The notes below the pieces were generated by a model. The model was given only the letters and a program-made list of their open reading frames with translations, was not told the origin of the DNA and did not search any database. From Epichloe hybrida (lineage: Eukaryota > Ascomycota > Sordariomycetes > Hypocreales > Clavicipitaceae), in NCBI GenBank assembly GCA_019022495.1, contig JAFEKR010000002.1, positions 2,418,001-2,482,000 on the forward strand: 64,000 bases of DNA, written 5' to 3'. Positions 22,325 to 35,794 of the stretch are shown piece after piece. Positions within the stretch are counted from its first letter, which is position 1, and every line of letters starts with the position of its first letter. The position numbers were made by a program, and so were the translations under genes.

Positions 22325-24303
22325 ATGCCCCACGCCATGTCGATGCCCTCAACAGGGCTTCAGGCGCTTATCCTTTGCGGACCAGGATCGTCTTTTTCGA
22401 CTTTCACCTCAAACCCCGATGAGAACCCAAAGGCTCTTCTGCCAGTCGCCAACCGACCTATGGTCTGGTTTCCCATTGACTTCTGTCATCGCATGGGCAT
22501 TACAGGTAGGTTGTGTGATGGAGAGGCCTCAAAAAAAATTCCTCACCGGACGACTTTGTTTTGGAGGAGAATATACATATAGAGCATCTCTTTGTAATGA
22601 AGCTAGAAACACGGTTCTGGGAGAAGAAGCATACTAACTCACTGCAGATATCACACTCATATGCCCTCCATCGTCCTCCAAGGCCATGAACTCGGCATTC
22701 AGCATAAATCCTTTCCTAACAGGTCTTCCTCTTCCCCAGCCCGATATTCTCTCACCTAAAGATCTAGATCTCAACACGGGAACTGCTGAAATTCTTCGTC
22801 TGCCAGAAGTCCGCGATCTTGTCAAGTCGGACTTCGTCGTCCTCCCATGCGACTTGGTCTGTGAACTAGGTGGCGACAAGCTTCTACAAGCCTGGATGGT
22901 CAAGTCCGCAAGCCTAGCAGATCTCCTTGGCAAAGGGCATTGCACCAAAGGCCAGGAGGTTCAACACAGCGGTGGCCTAGGAGTCTGGTACAACACCAAA
23001 TCTAGCACGCCGGTCAAAGGCGAAGAGACCGACTTCATCGTCACAACACATCTGCAGTCCTCGCACGGAGACACCGAAAAGAGATCCGTCTTTCCCAACC
23101 TCTCGAAACTGGTCTATTCTGTTCCTACAGACTCACTGAACGATCTCATGGAGGAGAAGAAGTCCTTGCCAATTCGCCACGGGCTGCTGCGCACACATCC
23201 CCGCCTACGAATGTACACTTCTCACCGCGATGCTCACATCTACATATTTCCTCGCTGGGTCATGGATTTCGTCAAGGAAAACGAGCGATTGGAGAGCATC
23301 GGAGAGGACGTGATCGGATGGTGGGCCAAAGCAGGATGGCAGGCCGGGCTTGCTGACAAGCTTCAGATTACATCAATTTGCAGCAACAGCAGCAGCACCA
23401 AGGCTGCTGAGGACGACAATGACTCCATGTCAGATAGCGTCAAATCCACACACGATTCGGACTCAAGAGCCACAGATAGAGCAGTTAGCAAGGATTCAAT
23501 TGCGGTATCTGGCGAGGCCAACTCGACACAGCACGTTTACTCACAAAAGAAAAGCACAAATGTTCCCCCTTTGCTTGCATACATCCACTCGGGCGAAGGA
23601 CAAGAAAAAGCTCCCACGATCCGTCGGGTTGACACCGCTCCACTCCTTCTCGCCACGTCCCTCCAACTGGCCAAGCTCGAATCAATCGAGGAGGTCGGGT
23701 CCGAGGCAGCTTCTCCCTTTGCACACCCCAGAAAAGTTGCTTACCCGGAGGGTGTCAAGCCCCGTACTACAATTACCAAATCAGATAGCTTGATCGCTGA
23801 GAACGTCACAGTAGAAGAGAAGACGGCCATCAAGGAATCCGTCATAGGAGCAAACTGCCAGATCAAAGAGGGCGCCAAACTCTCTCAGTGCCTCTTGATG
23901 GATGGCGTCGTCATCGGAAAGGGTTGCAAATTGACAAAGTGCATCTTGGGAAAGAGATGCGTCATTGGGGATTATTCAATTCTTACAGACTGTGAAGTCC
24001 AGGAGAACTTGTTAGTCGAACCAAAGAGTATGTTGGAACTTTACTCGTCTTTACTTACATCTTTCCCCCTCAATGAAAAGAACCCAAGAACGGGAAGACT
24101 TTCATCGTCACACACATTCAATTCTGGTTGCAAGCACTTCGACATGATTGATCATTACTAACAAAATTTCTTCAGCTGAGGATAAGGATAACAAACTCAT
24201 GAGTTCCGAGGGCTTGGAGGCAACCGAGGCCGAGATGAACGAGGTTCTTATGGACGTTGACCGTGAAGTTGCAGCCGTAGCGGACGATGCTATAGAGAAC
24301 TAG
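22325..24303 (+). CDS. gcd1: Translation initiation factor eIF2B subunit gamma
   Basis: Exons 22325-22505, 22648-24027 and 24176-24303 (introns 142 and 148 nt) give 562 residues. eIF2B-gamma is part of the catalytic half of the exchange factor that reloads eIF2 with GTP; it controls translation rate under stress. The N-terminal nucleotidyltransferase-like domain shows ALILCGPGSSF, NPKALLPVANRPMVWFPIDF and DFVVLPCDLVCELGG. A long low-complexity insert (about 290-400) precedes the C-terminal left-handed beta-helix hexapeptides (ESVIGANCQIKEGAKLSQCL, DGVVIGKGCKLTKCILGKR, CVIGDYSILTDCEV). The acidic last exon (EATEAEMNEVLMDVDRE) is joined by intron 2; without it the frame would run into a non-homologous tail. 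A second ATG six codons into the frame is an alternative start. Confidence 0.93.
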
Positions 24304-27300
24304 AAGGGGTCTAGAAATGGCTATGAGGCAGCCACCTACACTCACGTTCCGTGTGACACCAAAGACGATGAAGGTAAAGAAATCGAGTCGTGGTGAACAA
24401 AAACATGATTCCAACAGCATCCGTTCATGGGCCGATCCCTTGGGCAAAAACACACAGCTTTTCGTGAGCATCGTTGGAAAGTCTTATCATCATGACGAAA
24501 TTTGCGCCATTAGTAACCGAGTGTGCATTTGTCTGTACCCATTCTGACCCCAATCCGGATACGGGGTGTTGTCGTTGGTGTTATTGGTCTCGGGAAATAT
24601 CGTACTTCTGTCGGCGTCGCCTCTTTCTCCCCTCGTCCCGGTCTGGAACTCTGCTTTCCTGGAGGGCAGTCGAGTGAGTGCCAGACTTGTTGGGAGACCA
24701 ATCAAACTTGTTTAACGTGGCATGGAGTTTTGACTTTGTCTTCCCATGTGTGTTCTCTTGTGTGGTTCCTGAAAGAGTGGGCATATTGACAGACCAGGGA
24801 CGGCTTTGCCGTTCATTCAGGTGTTGAATGCATTCAATGTGCGGTCCAGCCCCTGCCAGCCGGCCGGCACCTCGACGGGCGGACAGGAATCAGGATGGCG
24901 CAGGTCACAGCTTTGCCACACGTTTGCGGAGGTTACGCATGTGGGAACAATGAGATCCGCCAGTCGCCATATTGGCTCAAAACCAGAGCATAAAGTTCAT
25001 GAATGACGAATGCTCGATATCTTTGCCTCTCAAGCTCAACAGCTTGAAAAATATTGACATCCATGGAAACGCAACTGTAATGCGTGGTTCACGCGGTAGT
25101 TTCAGTTTCCAAATCCTTCAGCTTGTAGGAAGCCTTTATGAGTCTTACGCCAGTTCCACAAGTAAACCCCCATGGCTGAGGGAAGCCTGTCAAATTTTAC
25201 GACTTAAGACGTCCAGGAATACATACAGCAGTCAGTTACAACCTAGCAAGGCGAACACAAGTGTACAAGGATAGCTCAACGGACGTCAAGCTGCTTTCGT
25301 AGGACAGCCGCACCACGGCAGGTTCAAAACGAGACGGCCTACTGCTCATGGCAGAGATCAATGGTTTTGGCCTAGGTGCGGGCCGTCCATCTCTGGATCC
25401 TGTGACCGTTCGCACCATGAGGCAAATCTGCGTAGTCCACGGCTTTGAAGAATGCAAAAGTGAACGACAAATTTACCCCTCAAGCTCCTTCATGAAAGCC
25501 GAACATATTTCAAGTTTGATCGTCGAAGCTCCCCTCCGGCCGTATACGCGTTGAACTCTGTTTGAGGCCCGACCGGCGGTGCACGTCACCGGATCGATTT
25601 CACGGAATGCAGTGGGACATGATGGAGTCTAGAAGTTTGCAAGTCGTCTCTCAGACTGAGGCAAACACACTCTCGGCGGCGACCTATGATATGTTTCATT
25701 GTGAGAAGTTTTGCAAATTTTCGGCACACGGAGAGAATGGAACGACTTTATGACCCGGCAGCACCTCCTTCGAAGATAGACCCGAGTGGATGTTTACCTG
25801 CCTTTGAAGCACAAATTGGCGACTTATGAAGAAGTACCAAAGCGATGAGGAAACGACGTCAACACGCAGGGCGGGCAAATCAGACAAGTTGACGAACCGT
25901 GCACAGATGACTCTGGCGGTGGTCAGGCGGCAGGTCCACGCCCGGCAGCATATGTAGTACACATGGATTCATTGCCAGAGGAACACTTCGCGAAAAGGGA
26001 GCCATTGAGCCAGAGTAATAACCACCCTGTTGAGCCTCTATGTCTGGTGACAGACGATTATTGGCCCTCCTCGCCAGAAACTGTTGCCCTTGCCACGGTG
26101 GGACAGACGGAAGCAAGGGCCTTCCTTGCTGTATCGGGGCCAAGTCTAATAAATCAAGCGTACGGAGTACTACTTGTGGAAATTGCAGGGATACTCCATC
26201 CCATCAGAAACTGATTAGCTGATCACCCGGATCTTTTAAAGTTAGGCTATTGCGCCACGATCCGGTGCTTGAACGGGTTCAAAAGGCTAATGTGACCTGT
26301 CCCTCCAACGACCAAGACTCGCGCGCTGAGAATTGCGAGGAGAGAGGCGACTTGTTCTCCTCACACTACAGAGTGAGCTCGACTGTACAACTCGGAAAAT
26401 GTGAATGCATTGCCATTAATACCGAGTGCCAGTGTTAGCGCCACGGGGTGGCCTTGGCGCTCTTCGGGTAGTGGGAAGATCGCGTCATGCCGCCTCCATT
26501 GATGGGACGAATCAGAGAAAGCCCAAATGGGGCCCAAATGGGACATCAGAAGACCGTGCCTCTGAAAGGGTAGAAGATTGAGACTACGGAAACAATGGCG
26601 TTGTGCGATTAGTCGGACAATGACTGCTGAACAGAAAATCTGCGACACCGATCAGGTACATTCAACATAGTTCGTTCCCCTGGTCTCCACTGGGCAGCAT
26701 AAGCTGTCACTATAATCTGACTGAAGCAGTGCCACGGCAACGACATGACAGAAGACAGATTCTGTGGGAAATGTGGTTCAGATCCCAAAGTAGCGTCAAT
26801 GTTTAATTGAGGTCTCCAACCAAAGAGAATCGGCCGAACAAAGGGCGAGTTGCTTTGATGAGTCCAGTGCTATCAGAACTGACTGCAGGGATCCTCGAAA
26901 CTGCTAACATGGGAACCAAGAGTCGACGCCAATTTCATTCAGATCTCTCCCTTGGCAGTTGGATGACGACCGCAAAGAACGGTTAAAGTGCCCAAGTCTG
27001 GCAACAGCCGATCGACTAGGAGAATAAAGCAGGGAAATCAAGCGCACGACATGCTTGACAGATCGCATTTTCAAACCCGGGGTGAGAAGGGGTTGCTACG
27101 TACTTGGGTCCCAGGAAAAGAGTCGCGATACCAAAAATGAATAGCCCTGAACTGTTGCTTATACGGGGCGAGAACCTGCGCATGCGCAAGGCGGCATGTT
27201 TCCCGCCCGATGATACCAGGCTGTGGCATTTTTGACATGTCGGAAAAGACATGGTATAGCAGCGATTATCTTAACCCTAAAATGGTTGCCACGCGGAGCG

Positions 27301-27820
27301 AATCCTTGCTGTTGGGCTTTGAAACGAACCAGAGAGATGGTGTGTCGCATATCATCCCGCAGAAGCACGTAGTCAGCAGCCCCCATCCACAAAAATTAGG
27401 TGACAATGGACTTCTCCCACTGTGAAACATAATGAACGACTATCTAAGGGTAGCTGGACGTGTCTGACAACGACATTGCGTCAACAATCGTTTGATAGGG
27501 CAGATCTCTTGAACGCCACGATCGAGCATGGGGAGATTTTGAGAGATGGGATTCTGAGGTTAACAGGTGCAATAACCTGAGATTGGGCTCTTTGACCACC
27601 AGCTCGGGATGCATACTGCAAATCTACTTCTGCTAGCCAGGTTTATCTTTAGACGAAAAAACAAAGCCTCGGAATTGTGCCTGGACCAAAGTATCGGAGC
27701 GGAGTACTCAATTGCCCCTCTTGTTGTGTGAGACTGTGAGACCTACAGCAGCGCAAGACCAATTTTGCTTTTGCCCTTCGCCAGGTACGCCGCAAAAGTT
27801 GACAAGCCCCATCTATCCAT

Positions 27821-27866
<46 letters not shown>
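27821..27866. repeat. (TC)n(TG)n microsatellite
   Basis: About eight TC units followed directly by about fourteen TG units, in the region upstream of brlA. Confidence 0.95.
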
Positions 27867-27869
<3 letters not shown>

Positions 27870-29001
27870 TTGCTGAGAAGTTCCCTGGTGTCGTTCTGCA
27901 GAAACCATAAGGGACACATGGAGAAGCAAAAAGAGAGTTCGCGCCATGACCTGTGTGGTCCGCCCTTCCACCAGGTCTCAAGTTGGTAGCTTGGCTAATA
28001 TTGATGACTAGAGTCGACCTCCTATTCGAATCTTCTCGGTGAGATATAGTTGTCTCGCCAGACTCCGATGTTTTGAAGTGCAATTTGCCAGTTGCCCATC
28101 CAGAGACGCCTTTCTCAACCATCCACATCATCGCTGTGTTGGTGGTGATCCACGAGATATCTGTGATTAACGTCTATCCGGAGACGGCAAAGGATCTGAA
28201 CTGGATGCGGTACTGATGAAACACAGCGCTGATCATATACTAGCCGATAGTATGATGGCTCATGATGGTGTACCGCTAGCTTTGACGAAGCAAGTAAAGA
28301 CAAAGCAAGCTTCTCCTCGCGGGGAAACAGAACAGGGTGATATGCGAAGGCCTTGATGATATTCAACGGATTTGAGATATCAGCATGGCGAAATAGCTTG
28401 GCTTGAAGCGTACCTTCAAGGGGACTTATCTCAGGAACACGATAGAAGCAGGAACCGGCGAGACCAGTTCAACAATGTTGGTGGTGGTGTTCCTGCATTG
28501 GCTGCTACACCGTTTGTACGGGCTTGGCCCAGCCCAGGCCACGATAACGCGATTGGCAGCTCAAGAGGGTCATCTGCAAGGCGGATTCGGGGTTCACTCA
28601 AGCAACCAAGGACTATGGAGCAGGCTTTCCTTCTGCTCGCCATATCCAGAATAGTGTTGCGAGAGGCATCTCGGCACAAAGCCACCGATCAGATGTCAAA
28701 TTTGCGGGACGGCCATACGACGGCGAACACTTGGAGATGAGCGTTCATGAACGCACCAGAGCTTTTGCCGCTGACCGTTTGAGCTGACAACGGCGGTGGA
28801 TCAGCTCAAGGCGATTACGGTGGAGGAAAGACTCCCGAAAGAAGTGGACGCAAAGCCGGATGGGGTCATGAGGTGACGACTAGCTCTGGTCGTAGTTGGC
28901 AGTAGCAGTCCGAGAGAGACAAAGAAAACAGACAGGTCATGGCACCAGCCGATAGTTGGCAAGGCGTGAGACGTGAGGCGTGAGGCAAAGCAAGGCGAAA
29001 G

Positions 29002-29057
29002 GCGTGAAGCATGAAGCGTGAAGCGTGAAGCGTGAAGCGTGAAGCGTGAAGCGTGAA
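29002..29057. repeat. Minisatellite, eight copies of a 7-bp unit
   Basis: The unit GCGTGAA repeats eight times (second copy GCATGAA). Looser GTGAGGC/CGTGAGA words precede it from 28964. It lies about 1.06 kb upstream of the brlA start. Confidence 0.95.
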
Positions 29058-30116
29058 GCGCGCAAAGTGCGCGGGGCGAAGTTTGCGAGGTGGACGTCCA
29101 TTTTGAGCCACGCCCACGCCCCCTCCCTCAACCCTGTCTGAGTTCCCTTCACCCCGTCCCCACCCATCCTGCCATCCCACGGCCATCCCACGGCCAATCC
29201 CACCCGCCAGCCACTCACCCAATCCACCCCATCCCCATCTAGGCCAGCAAAAGGTGGGTCTGACTCTGACTCCTGGTCCATCCACTTCCAATAATCCATC
29301 CCGGCATTTTGGCATCCATCATCAAGCCGATTCAGCATATGCAGGCACGCCCGTCGGCATAGCTGCAAACCTCATCCGTCCTTTTGGCAAAGCTACATGC
29401 CAGCATCCATCCACCATGGTCCCAGTTGGCGACGCCGCAACCTGGCTTCGGCCGTATTCGGCACCCCGGCCAGCGGATACATCTGCCCGAACAAGATTTT
29501 GTATTCAACTTATATCTGGACTGTCGGCCTCACATCTTCTTTCCCGTGTCTTCTTCCATCCAGTTTGACAAGTCTTTGAGTTTGAGGGACTGAGAAACAA
29601 GACTCCAGATTTCCAAAACATCAATCTATACTACTGATAGTTCCAGGGCAGACTCTCGCCCGAACCATCCTCAGATCGGCCACCCATCGAGATCTGTTGG
29701 CCTTCAACCGTCTCCATTCCTTTCCCTGCACAGACGACACCACACGCCATCTGTCTCTCGGCGTCTCTCTCTTTCAGCACCACAAGGTCTATCGATTGAC
29801 TGGGGTGATCTTCACTTTGGGTTGTCTCAGTCTGGTCGGTATTTTCCCCCACAGCTCATTCCACCTCGATAGTATATCTTCAGGGGCGTCCTTCCTCTTT
29901 TCATCAAGAAAGCATTCCCGACCAGAACCACTCCTTATCTGCTTCCAATCCTTTCTATCTTGCCTTAATATCCTTGTTCAACCGTACTCATCCCTCTCTT
30001 GAGTTCGGACTAGTATCTACTAGACCTGCTTCTCGGACTAAATAAGTCGAGAATAATTACTCTCATTCTACGCTTTAACAATAATAACGACAATCCCAAC
30101 GACTATTACCATCACC

Positions 30117-31283
30117 ATGCAGTTCGAGTCGGATTTTCGGTTCGACATGGACGACAGCTTCAGCATGTGCAGCCAGCCCATGTCTATCCCTTCGTCAGGC
30201 ACAAGCTTTTCATCAGCATCTTCTGCGTACGAGCCTTTTACTCCTACATCTCAACGATCTACACCCAATGAACTCACACTCGACTTCGATGGCACCTACG
30301 CACCATTTGGCGGAGCTCACTATGGTAACCTCACTTCCCCCTCTGGCCACATGTCCAGGTATATGTTCGACGGATCAGTCAAGGCAGAGCCTGAGCATTT
30401 ATCTTTCAGTGAAGGAAACCCCACGACTCCAATGAAGAAGATGGACGGCATGGCTACTCCTGACTACGAAGATATGCTCGATATGAACATGGCATCAAGG
30501 CATTCCATGGGATCCCTCACTCCTTCAGGGGCTTTCCCTATGTACACTATTTCTCCCACAACAATGGGACCAACATCATTTATGATGACACCTACACACA
30601 GTCTCTCAGGCTCCGAGGTGGCCGAGTCATCCTCATCTTGGTGCTCCAATGAAAGTCCTATTTCTTTTTTTCCCCAGAAGGCTCTGGGATCAATCGGCAT
30701 GGAGAGCTTGGACATGGAGAGACACTCACAGTCTCCTCTCGAGACCTACCACCTGCAGGGCCCTCCATCACCTGGTCGTCTTCGCGCCCATCGCAAGATG
30801 ATGGTTCACGAAATCCAGCGTAAGACCACGGAACTACAACGTGCACAAATTCGAGCGTCGCGCAAAGCCAGTGGTGACAAGACTGATGGCACTGGCGTGG
30901 ACGTTGTCCGTCGAGCCATGTGCAAGTGTGATTACCCCGGATGTCATAAGGCTTTTCGCCGCAACGAGCACTTGAAACGCCACAAGCAAACGTGAGTAGC
31001 TAAATATTTGCTCTATGAGCTACACACAAGCTGACCCATATGTCCTAGTTTCCATGGCGAAGGACCCAATCGTTTTTCATGCGAGTTCTGTGGCAAAGAC
31101 CAATTCAACAGACAAGACAACCTCAACAACCACCGAAAGCTGCACGCCAGGCCCAACAGCAGAAATCGTGGCGTCGAATTCATTCCCGCCGCAGTTCCTA
31201 TCATTGAACAGGAAGAGCGCAGCCGCAAGCGCAGGGCACCCCCCAAATCGAAGACCGCCGACAAGCGGGGCGACGATTATTAA
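30117..31283 (+). CDS. brlA: BrlA, C2H2 zinc-finger master regulator of conidiation
   Basis: Exons 30117-30991 and 31049-31283 (57-nt intron) give 369 residues. BrlA switches on the central conidiation pathway (AbaA, WetA) in filamentous ascomycetes and acts in the nucleus on BrlA response elements. The N-terminal two thirds are Ser/Thr/Met/Pro-rich activation-type sequence. Around residues 268-320 are two C2H2 fingers: CDYPGCHKAFRRNEHLKRHK with QTFH, and CEFCGKDQFNRQDNLNNHRK with LH. The basic tail is ARPNSRNRGVEFIPAAVP then EERSRKRRAPPKSK. The intron splits finger 1 between HKQT and FH, so splicing is needed for a working finger. The call rests on the highly characteristic finger pair and tail. 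Large empty flanks on both sides suggest extended control regions. Confidence 0.95.
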
Positions 31284-32505
31284 TTTCACCTCTTTTCCCC
31301 CGTCGCTCTGGCTGTGCCTGGTGTCAAGATGGATGCTCCTTGGTGCGGCATCAGGCTGTAGCTCATGCACCGCCGTCCCAATCTAGCTGGGGCGCCACAA
31401 CAGGGAAAAGCATTCGATCGGAGAGTGCAACAACATGACCACCATCCCTCCTCACGCCATCGAGCTCATCAGCAGAAGAAGCATCTTTCGTGCGGCTGAT
31501 GATATCCACACTCTACCGCGCCGCCATCTGGCCAACGTCACCACAAATCTTTCTCCACCACTTCTCCGCCCTTCAATTCAACCTCACCTCAAACTATCAT
31601 CTTCTTCTTTCAACCTGTTTATTTTTTTTTCCCTGTCAATTTCTCCAGTCTTCCATCACATGTCTCGGCGCATATTGGTTTTTACTCCTGGCTTGTTGAG
31701 GGCAGGTCCTAGCCTGGTTTGATATCCGAGGAGGGAATTTTTTGCTTTAGTTGCCACGGCCTGCATACATCATGTTTGTGGGGCATGTGACATGGACCAC
31801 GCTCCGGACCATACAAGACACGACGCAGAAGGAAGGAAAAGAATTATGTTTTAACGCTGGAAACGAATGGAAAGAGGAAAAGATGACCAAAAAAAAACTC
31901 CTCTGATTTGACTGTTGCGGGTCAATTGGTATCAATGGGTGCTATGAGAGAGGACATGTAATTTACCGGGATGTCAACCTAATCCGTACTGTACTGTAGT
32001 ATACAACAAGAAAATGTAATTTAGTCTTTCGACATGAATGCGCCATCGTGCCACCCGGCCTTCGTCAGTTTTCATCTTTGACACAGCCACTGCGTACTCT
32101 GTGGGAGACATGATGTTGACGATGACGATGGTGGTAGATGACGCCCAATCGCCAGCGACCGTAGGGGCTAACTACATGGCGTGCATCGCACTCATTGCTT
32201 GTTTAGCTTGATGACCAAGAATGGAAATCCGAGTTGAGCCAAGAAGACGGGGTAACAGTGTTCCTGCCCTCGGCACCCTTGCGAGTTGCCCGTGCCCGTA
32301 TGTACCATTAACAAGGCAACTTCTGGAAGAAAGCCGGCCGGGGTTTTTTTCTTAAATGTCTTGGATCTCGCGGGGTCTTTCTCGGGCTTGTCGTATCTAG
32401 CGACTGGATGAGCCGTCCATGTTCCTTCCTTGGTCTCAATCCACCCCCCAGCCCTTTTTCAATGTTTCCCTCGCCACCCAAATCCGAGTCCCGACAAGTG
32501 TCACA

Positions 32506-32544
<39 letters not shown>
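32506..32544. repeat. (CA)n microsatellite
   Basis: About 19 CA dinucleotides in a row in the gene-free region downstream of brlA. Confidence 0.95.
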
Positions 32545-32546
<2 letters not shown>

Positions 32547-32597
32547 CCCAGCCGCGTAAAACTCCGGCGATGCACGGTGAGGCACCTTTGTTGGGGT

Positions 32598-32643
32598 CCT
32601 GCCCCTGCCCCTGTCCCTGTCCCTGTCCCTGTCTCTGGCCCTG
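32598..32643. repeat. (CCCTGT)-type hexanucleotide repeat
   Basis: Degenerate tandem units CCCCTG / CCCTGT, about seven copies. Confidence 0.85.
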
Positions 32644-32870
32644 GATCTGCACCCTTCGGAAACGGAAACCCTTGATCCAATGGGCGAGGCTCGAGGTGTC
32701 TTGGAGCCCCGCATCGCATCTTGGTCCAGGGAGCGTTTGAGTTGTTGTTTTGTTTAATTGCTTCTGCCAGGTTAGATCTCATCGTTTGTCCGCGCCCCCG
32801 CCCACAATGCTGGGAAATCTGCGAAAAGGCAACGACTCGGCTCACTTTGTTGAGACGTCGGTCCAATTGG

Positions 32871-32898
32871 CAGGGCAGGGCAGGGCAGGGCAGGGCAG
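32871..32898. repeat. (CAGGG)n pentanucleotide repeat
   Basis: Five to six perfect CAGGG units in tandem. Confidence 0.9.
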
Positions 32899-33232
32899 AC
32901 AAGGCTACGTTTTGTGAGAGCGCTGCACCAATGTCGAGCAGCACCGCCACCTGCGTGATTTGGCTGTCATGTGCCGACATGAAAAAGAAGTTATGTGTGT
33001 GCGCGCGTACATGCGTGATCCACCTATGAACCCTTTTTTTTTTTTTTCCTTTCCCTCTCTCTAGTTTGCATGGCGCGTTTTATTTTTTCCTCTGCACGGT
33101 TTTTTACTTTTCCCATTTGCAAATCGGTGGTAGGGTAGGCCTACGACGTTGCTGGACGGCATTTCCTGGCCTGGTGTTGACTTGCTTGTTTCTAGCCACC
33201 TTCACCTTTTTCACCGTCTTGAACCAGGTAAG

Positions 33233-33270
33233 TGGGGGGGGAGGGGAGGGGAGGGGAGAGGAGGGGGGGG
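33233..33270. repeat. G-rich tract, possible G-quadruplex
   Basis: Six runs of four or more G separated by single A or AGA, on the plus strand, directly after the splice-donor-like GGTAAGT. Such spacing can form a G-quadruplex in DNA or RNA; function is not shown. Confidence 0.7.
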
Positions 33271-35794
33271 CGTGACAATGCTTCAATTCGGTTCTCAGTT
33301 CTCAAGAAATGATGCCATCTTTCGTGCTCGCATGAACTTTTCTTTTTCCAGTCTTGTCGTCTCGTCAGACTCACCACCCACCGCCGGCCCAGAGGAGTGG
33401 TTCACCCACCCATTGCTATCAAAAAAGAAAAACAACAGCCGTCATTTGCTGTGGGATTTTTTTTTTTTTTATGTACAACGTGACAAAATCCACACCGCAC
33501 ATTGTCGGTTGGGCTGGCGCGCTGGAGACAGGACATTGCCAATTCGTCGTCATTGCCATGTATTCTTCGTTTGATTTTTTTTTTTTTTTTTCCTTATTCC
33601 CATTTCGGCCACCCCATCTTCTTTCCCAAGGCTTTGGTACACGGTGGTGGCGACTACGAGGGGACCTGGTCGACTCCTCTTTTGGGTGTGCGCTCGCTTT
33701 TCTCTGATTCGTGGCTGTCAAAATCCGGGGAACCCTTGATCACCCATTTGACATTGCATCATCGGGCCACGCCCGATTGAGCGACTGGGTACCCCTGGCT
33801 ACTGAGCACCTGGTAGAAAAGCGGAATGACGTTGATGCGGGATCCGCCTTTGTCTAATCGATCTAATCGATGTTTAGATTTTCCATTCGCTCTGCGTTTA
33901 TTCACCTTTGTATCCGTATATATGGGGATCCAACCTCCTGCAAAAACACGTCTGGAGGCCATCTATGTAGGCGGTCAGCTATGCTGCGAAAGGTTAAAAA
34001 AAAAAAAACAGAAGGCTGAAGCCAGTCGCCTCGAAAGGGCTTTGATGCGAAGCCCAGCTAGCAACGGCACTAAGCAGGCATTAGACGGGGCGGTGTACGA
34101 TCCAATTGAATGGCTTCCTTGTCGGTGGGGACGGGAAGAAACGAGTCCCACTTCACTCTCACAATGGCTCTGATAATTGATAATCCTGCCCTTCCCTTCA
34201 TGCTAGCTCAACTTATTAGTGAGAAGGTCTGGTTCTTGCTCTTCCGACGGAGAGTCCTAGACGGCCAGCAGAGCATAGCAGAGCAGCAACTCGCTACTTT
34301 GGCATCAGCCTGGCTGGAAGGTCGTAGACATTCCTGATGGTGAACAAGAAGCATCGGTGAGGCGATACTTTACAAGGCGGATAGTATACAGCTCCCCGGT
34401 TTGCTAAGGCCGAATATAAAGTAATATGTGCGTGGCCAATTTGTCCTCTTGTACTCCGTACGTCCGTAGCGGCAATGCCGTCATGGAGCATTTCTTTTGC
34501 GAGTTGGCCCACAGCGTACAGGTGGGCAGGCAACTGGTGATTGGGTCCCAGTGGGGGTTTCCTTAGATACTGACTTGTACAATTCGCAGATTGCTAGTGC
34601 AAAGGCACGCCAAAGAAGCCTCTTTTTTGTTTTTGCTTTGCGTTGAAGTTTCCCATGTCGCTCCACTTGGGAATTCGAATTTGCCCATGGCTCCGCTGGT
34701 GCAAGTCTGCTGAATGCTGATCTGAGGCTGGCATTGTCGGTTTTGGTGCCAGGGACTTGGTAGAGGCTGCTTGGCAGAGGTGGATCGTTGATCGAGTGCA
34801 GTAGTTCGCATTAAGAAGAGCAGGTGGGAGGGACTATTAATAAACTCCGCAACACGTTTTCTTTTTGGCCCTTCCAATATTTGGTCATTTGTCATTTGTG
34901 GTAGGCGCAGGCGCGGTGCGCGTGGCACCTGCCTGCCACTGTGTTTCGTTCCTGCTGCTGCAGCGCAGGACTGGTGGGTCTCCCATCCGGTCCTGCGCTT
35001 CCTATGCCCGTCACAGGCCATTGAGTACAGCGTCGGGTTATCGACTTGGCTTTTCGCTGCCTATTTTGATACATCGGTGCCGGATGTCCGAGATTCCCAA
35101 CGCTTCAGCCTCGAAATGCCTATCATTGGGCTGCCCAGTAATCTTGTACCACAAAAAACACCAGCCTCCAGCCTCCAGCCTCAAGCCATCCCACGTGCCC
35201 CACCCACGCCTTTGCCTTGGCCTCCTGCCTGCTTACTCACCATCTGACCGTAGAACTACTGCATGACCCCCCCACTTGGAAGCCGCGTACTACATTCCCA
35301 CCATCAACGGCCATCATTCCTCACATCGCGACAAACTCTCAGTTCTCAGAACACGTTGTGCTTGTTTTTGACGCCATTGCGGACTAAGTAGTAATCACCG
35401 TTTTCCTAATGCACACGCCGCTAGCCGGCACCTCACAGACCGTCTCACTAACGCACACGTTCTTTCTGCTTCTATAGCTTGCTTTCCTTTTCTTGGCCTG
35501 CATTTCGTGGCGCTGCCTGCTACTTTTGCTCAGACAGATGTGGTTTGCATCACGGAGATGTGTGCCTAGATTCAACCCCCATTCATTTCCCAACAGACCG
35601 ACATCTTGCATTCGCCTCCCGAGCCGTGGTTACGATTGCTCCCGGTACCTGATCATGTGAAACCTGCAGGCCGCATGCCACTGACTGTGATCTTTGGCGG
35701 AAAGAGATTGCTTATGGTTTTAGGCTTTCTGAACTTCCGTTTTGAACGGAGCAAGAACCAATTCGCCGAGGTCCACCGCGTGTCCTGGCACGGC

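Larger units (their letters stand above)
24304..30116. promoter_or_regulatory. 5.8-kb gene-free region upstream of brlA
   Basis: I found no protein family, splice-linked open frame or RNA gene in this stretch on either strand. It carries a TC/TG microsatellite (27821-27866) and a 7-bp minisatellite (29002-29057). The last ~1 kb (29100-30116) is C/T-rich with long pyrimidine tracts, typical of a long fungal 5' leader. In Aspergillus brlA is known to have a long, complex upstream region with an upstream reading frame; the same kind of arrangement is inferred here from the empty space only. Confidence 0.55.
31284..35794. other. 4.5-kb gene-free region with simple repeats
   Basis: Between brlA and the F-box/LRR-like gene. 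Many short frames, none with a recognisable domain. Simple repeats at 32506-32544, 32598-32643, 32871-32898 and a G-rich tract at 33233-33270. Canonical-looking splice words (for example GGTAAGT at 33227-33233) hint at leader introns or a non-coding transcript but prove nothing. Confidence 0.5.
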
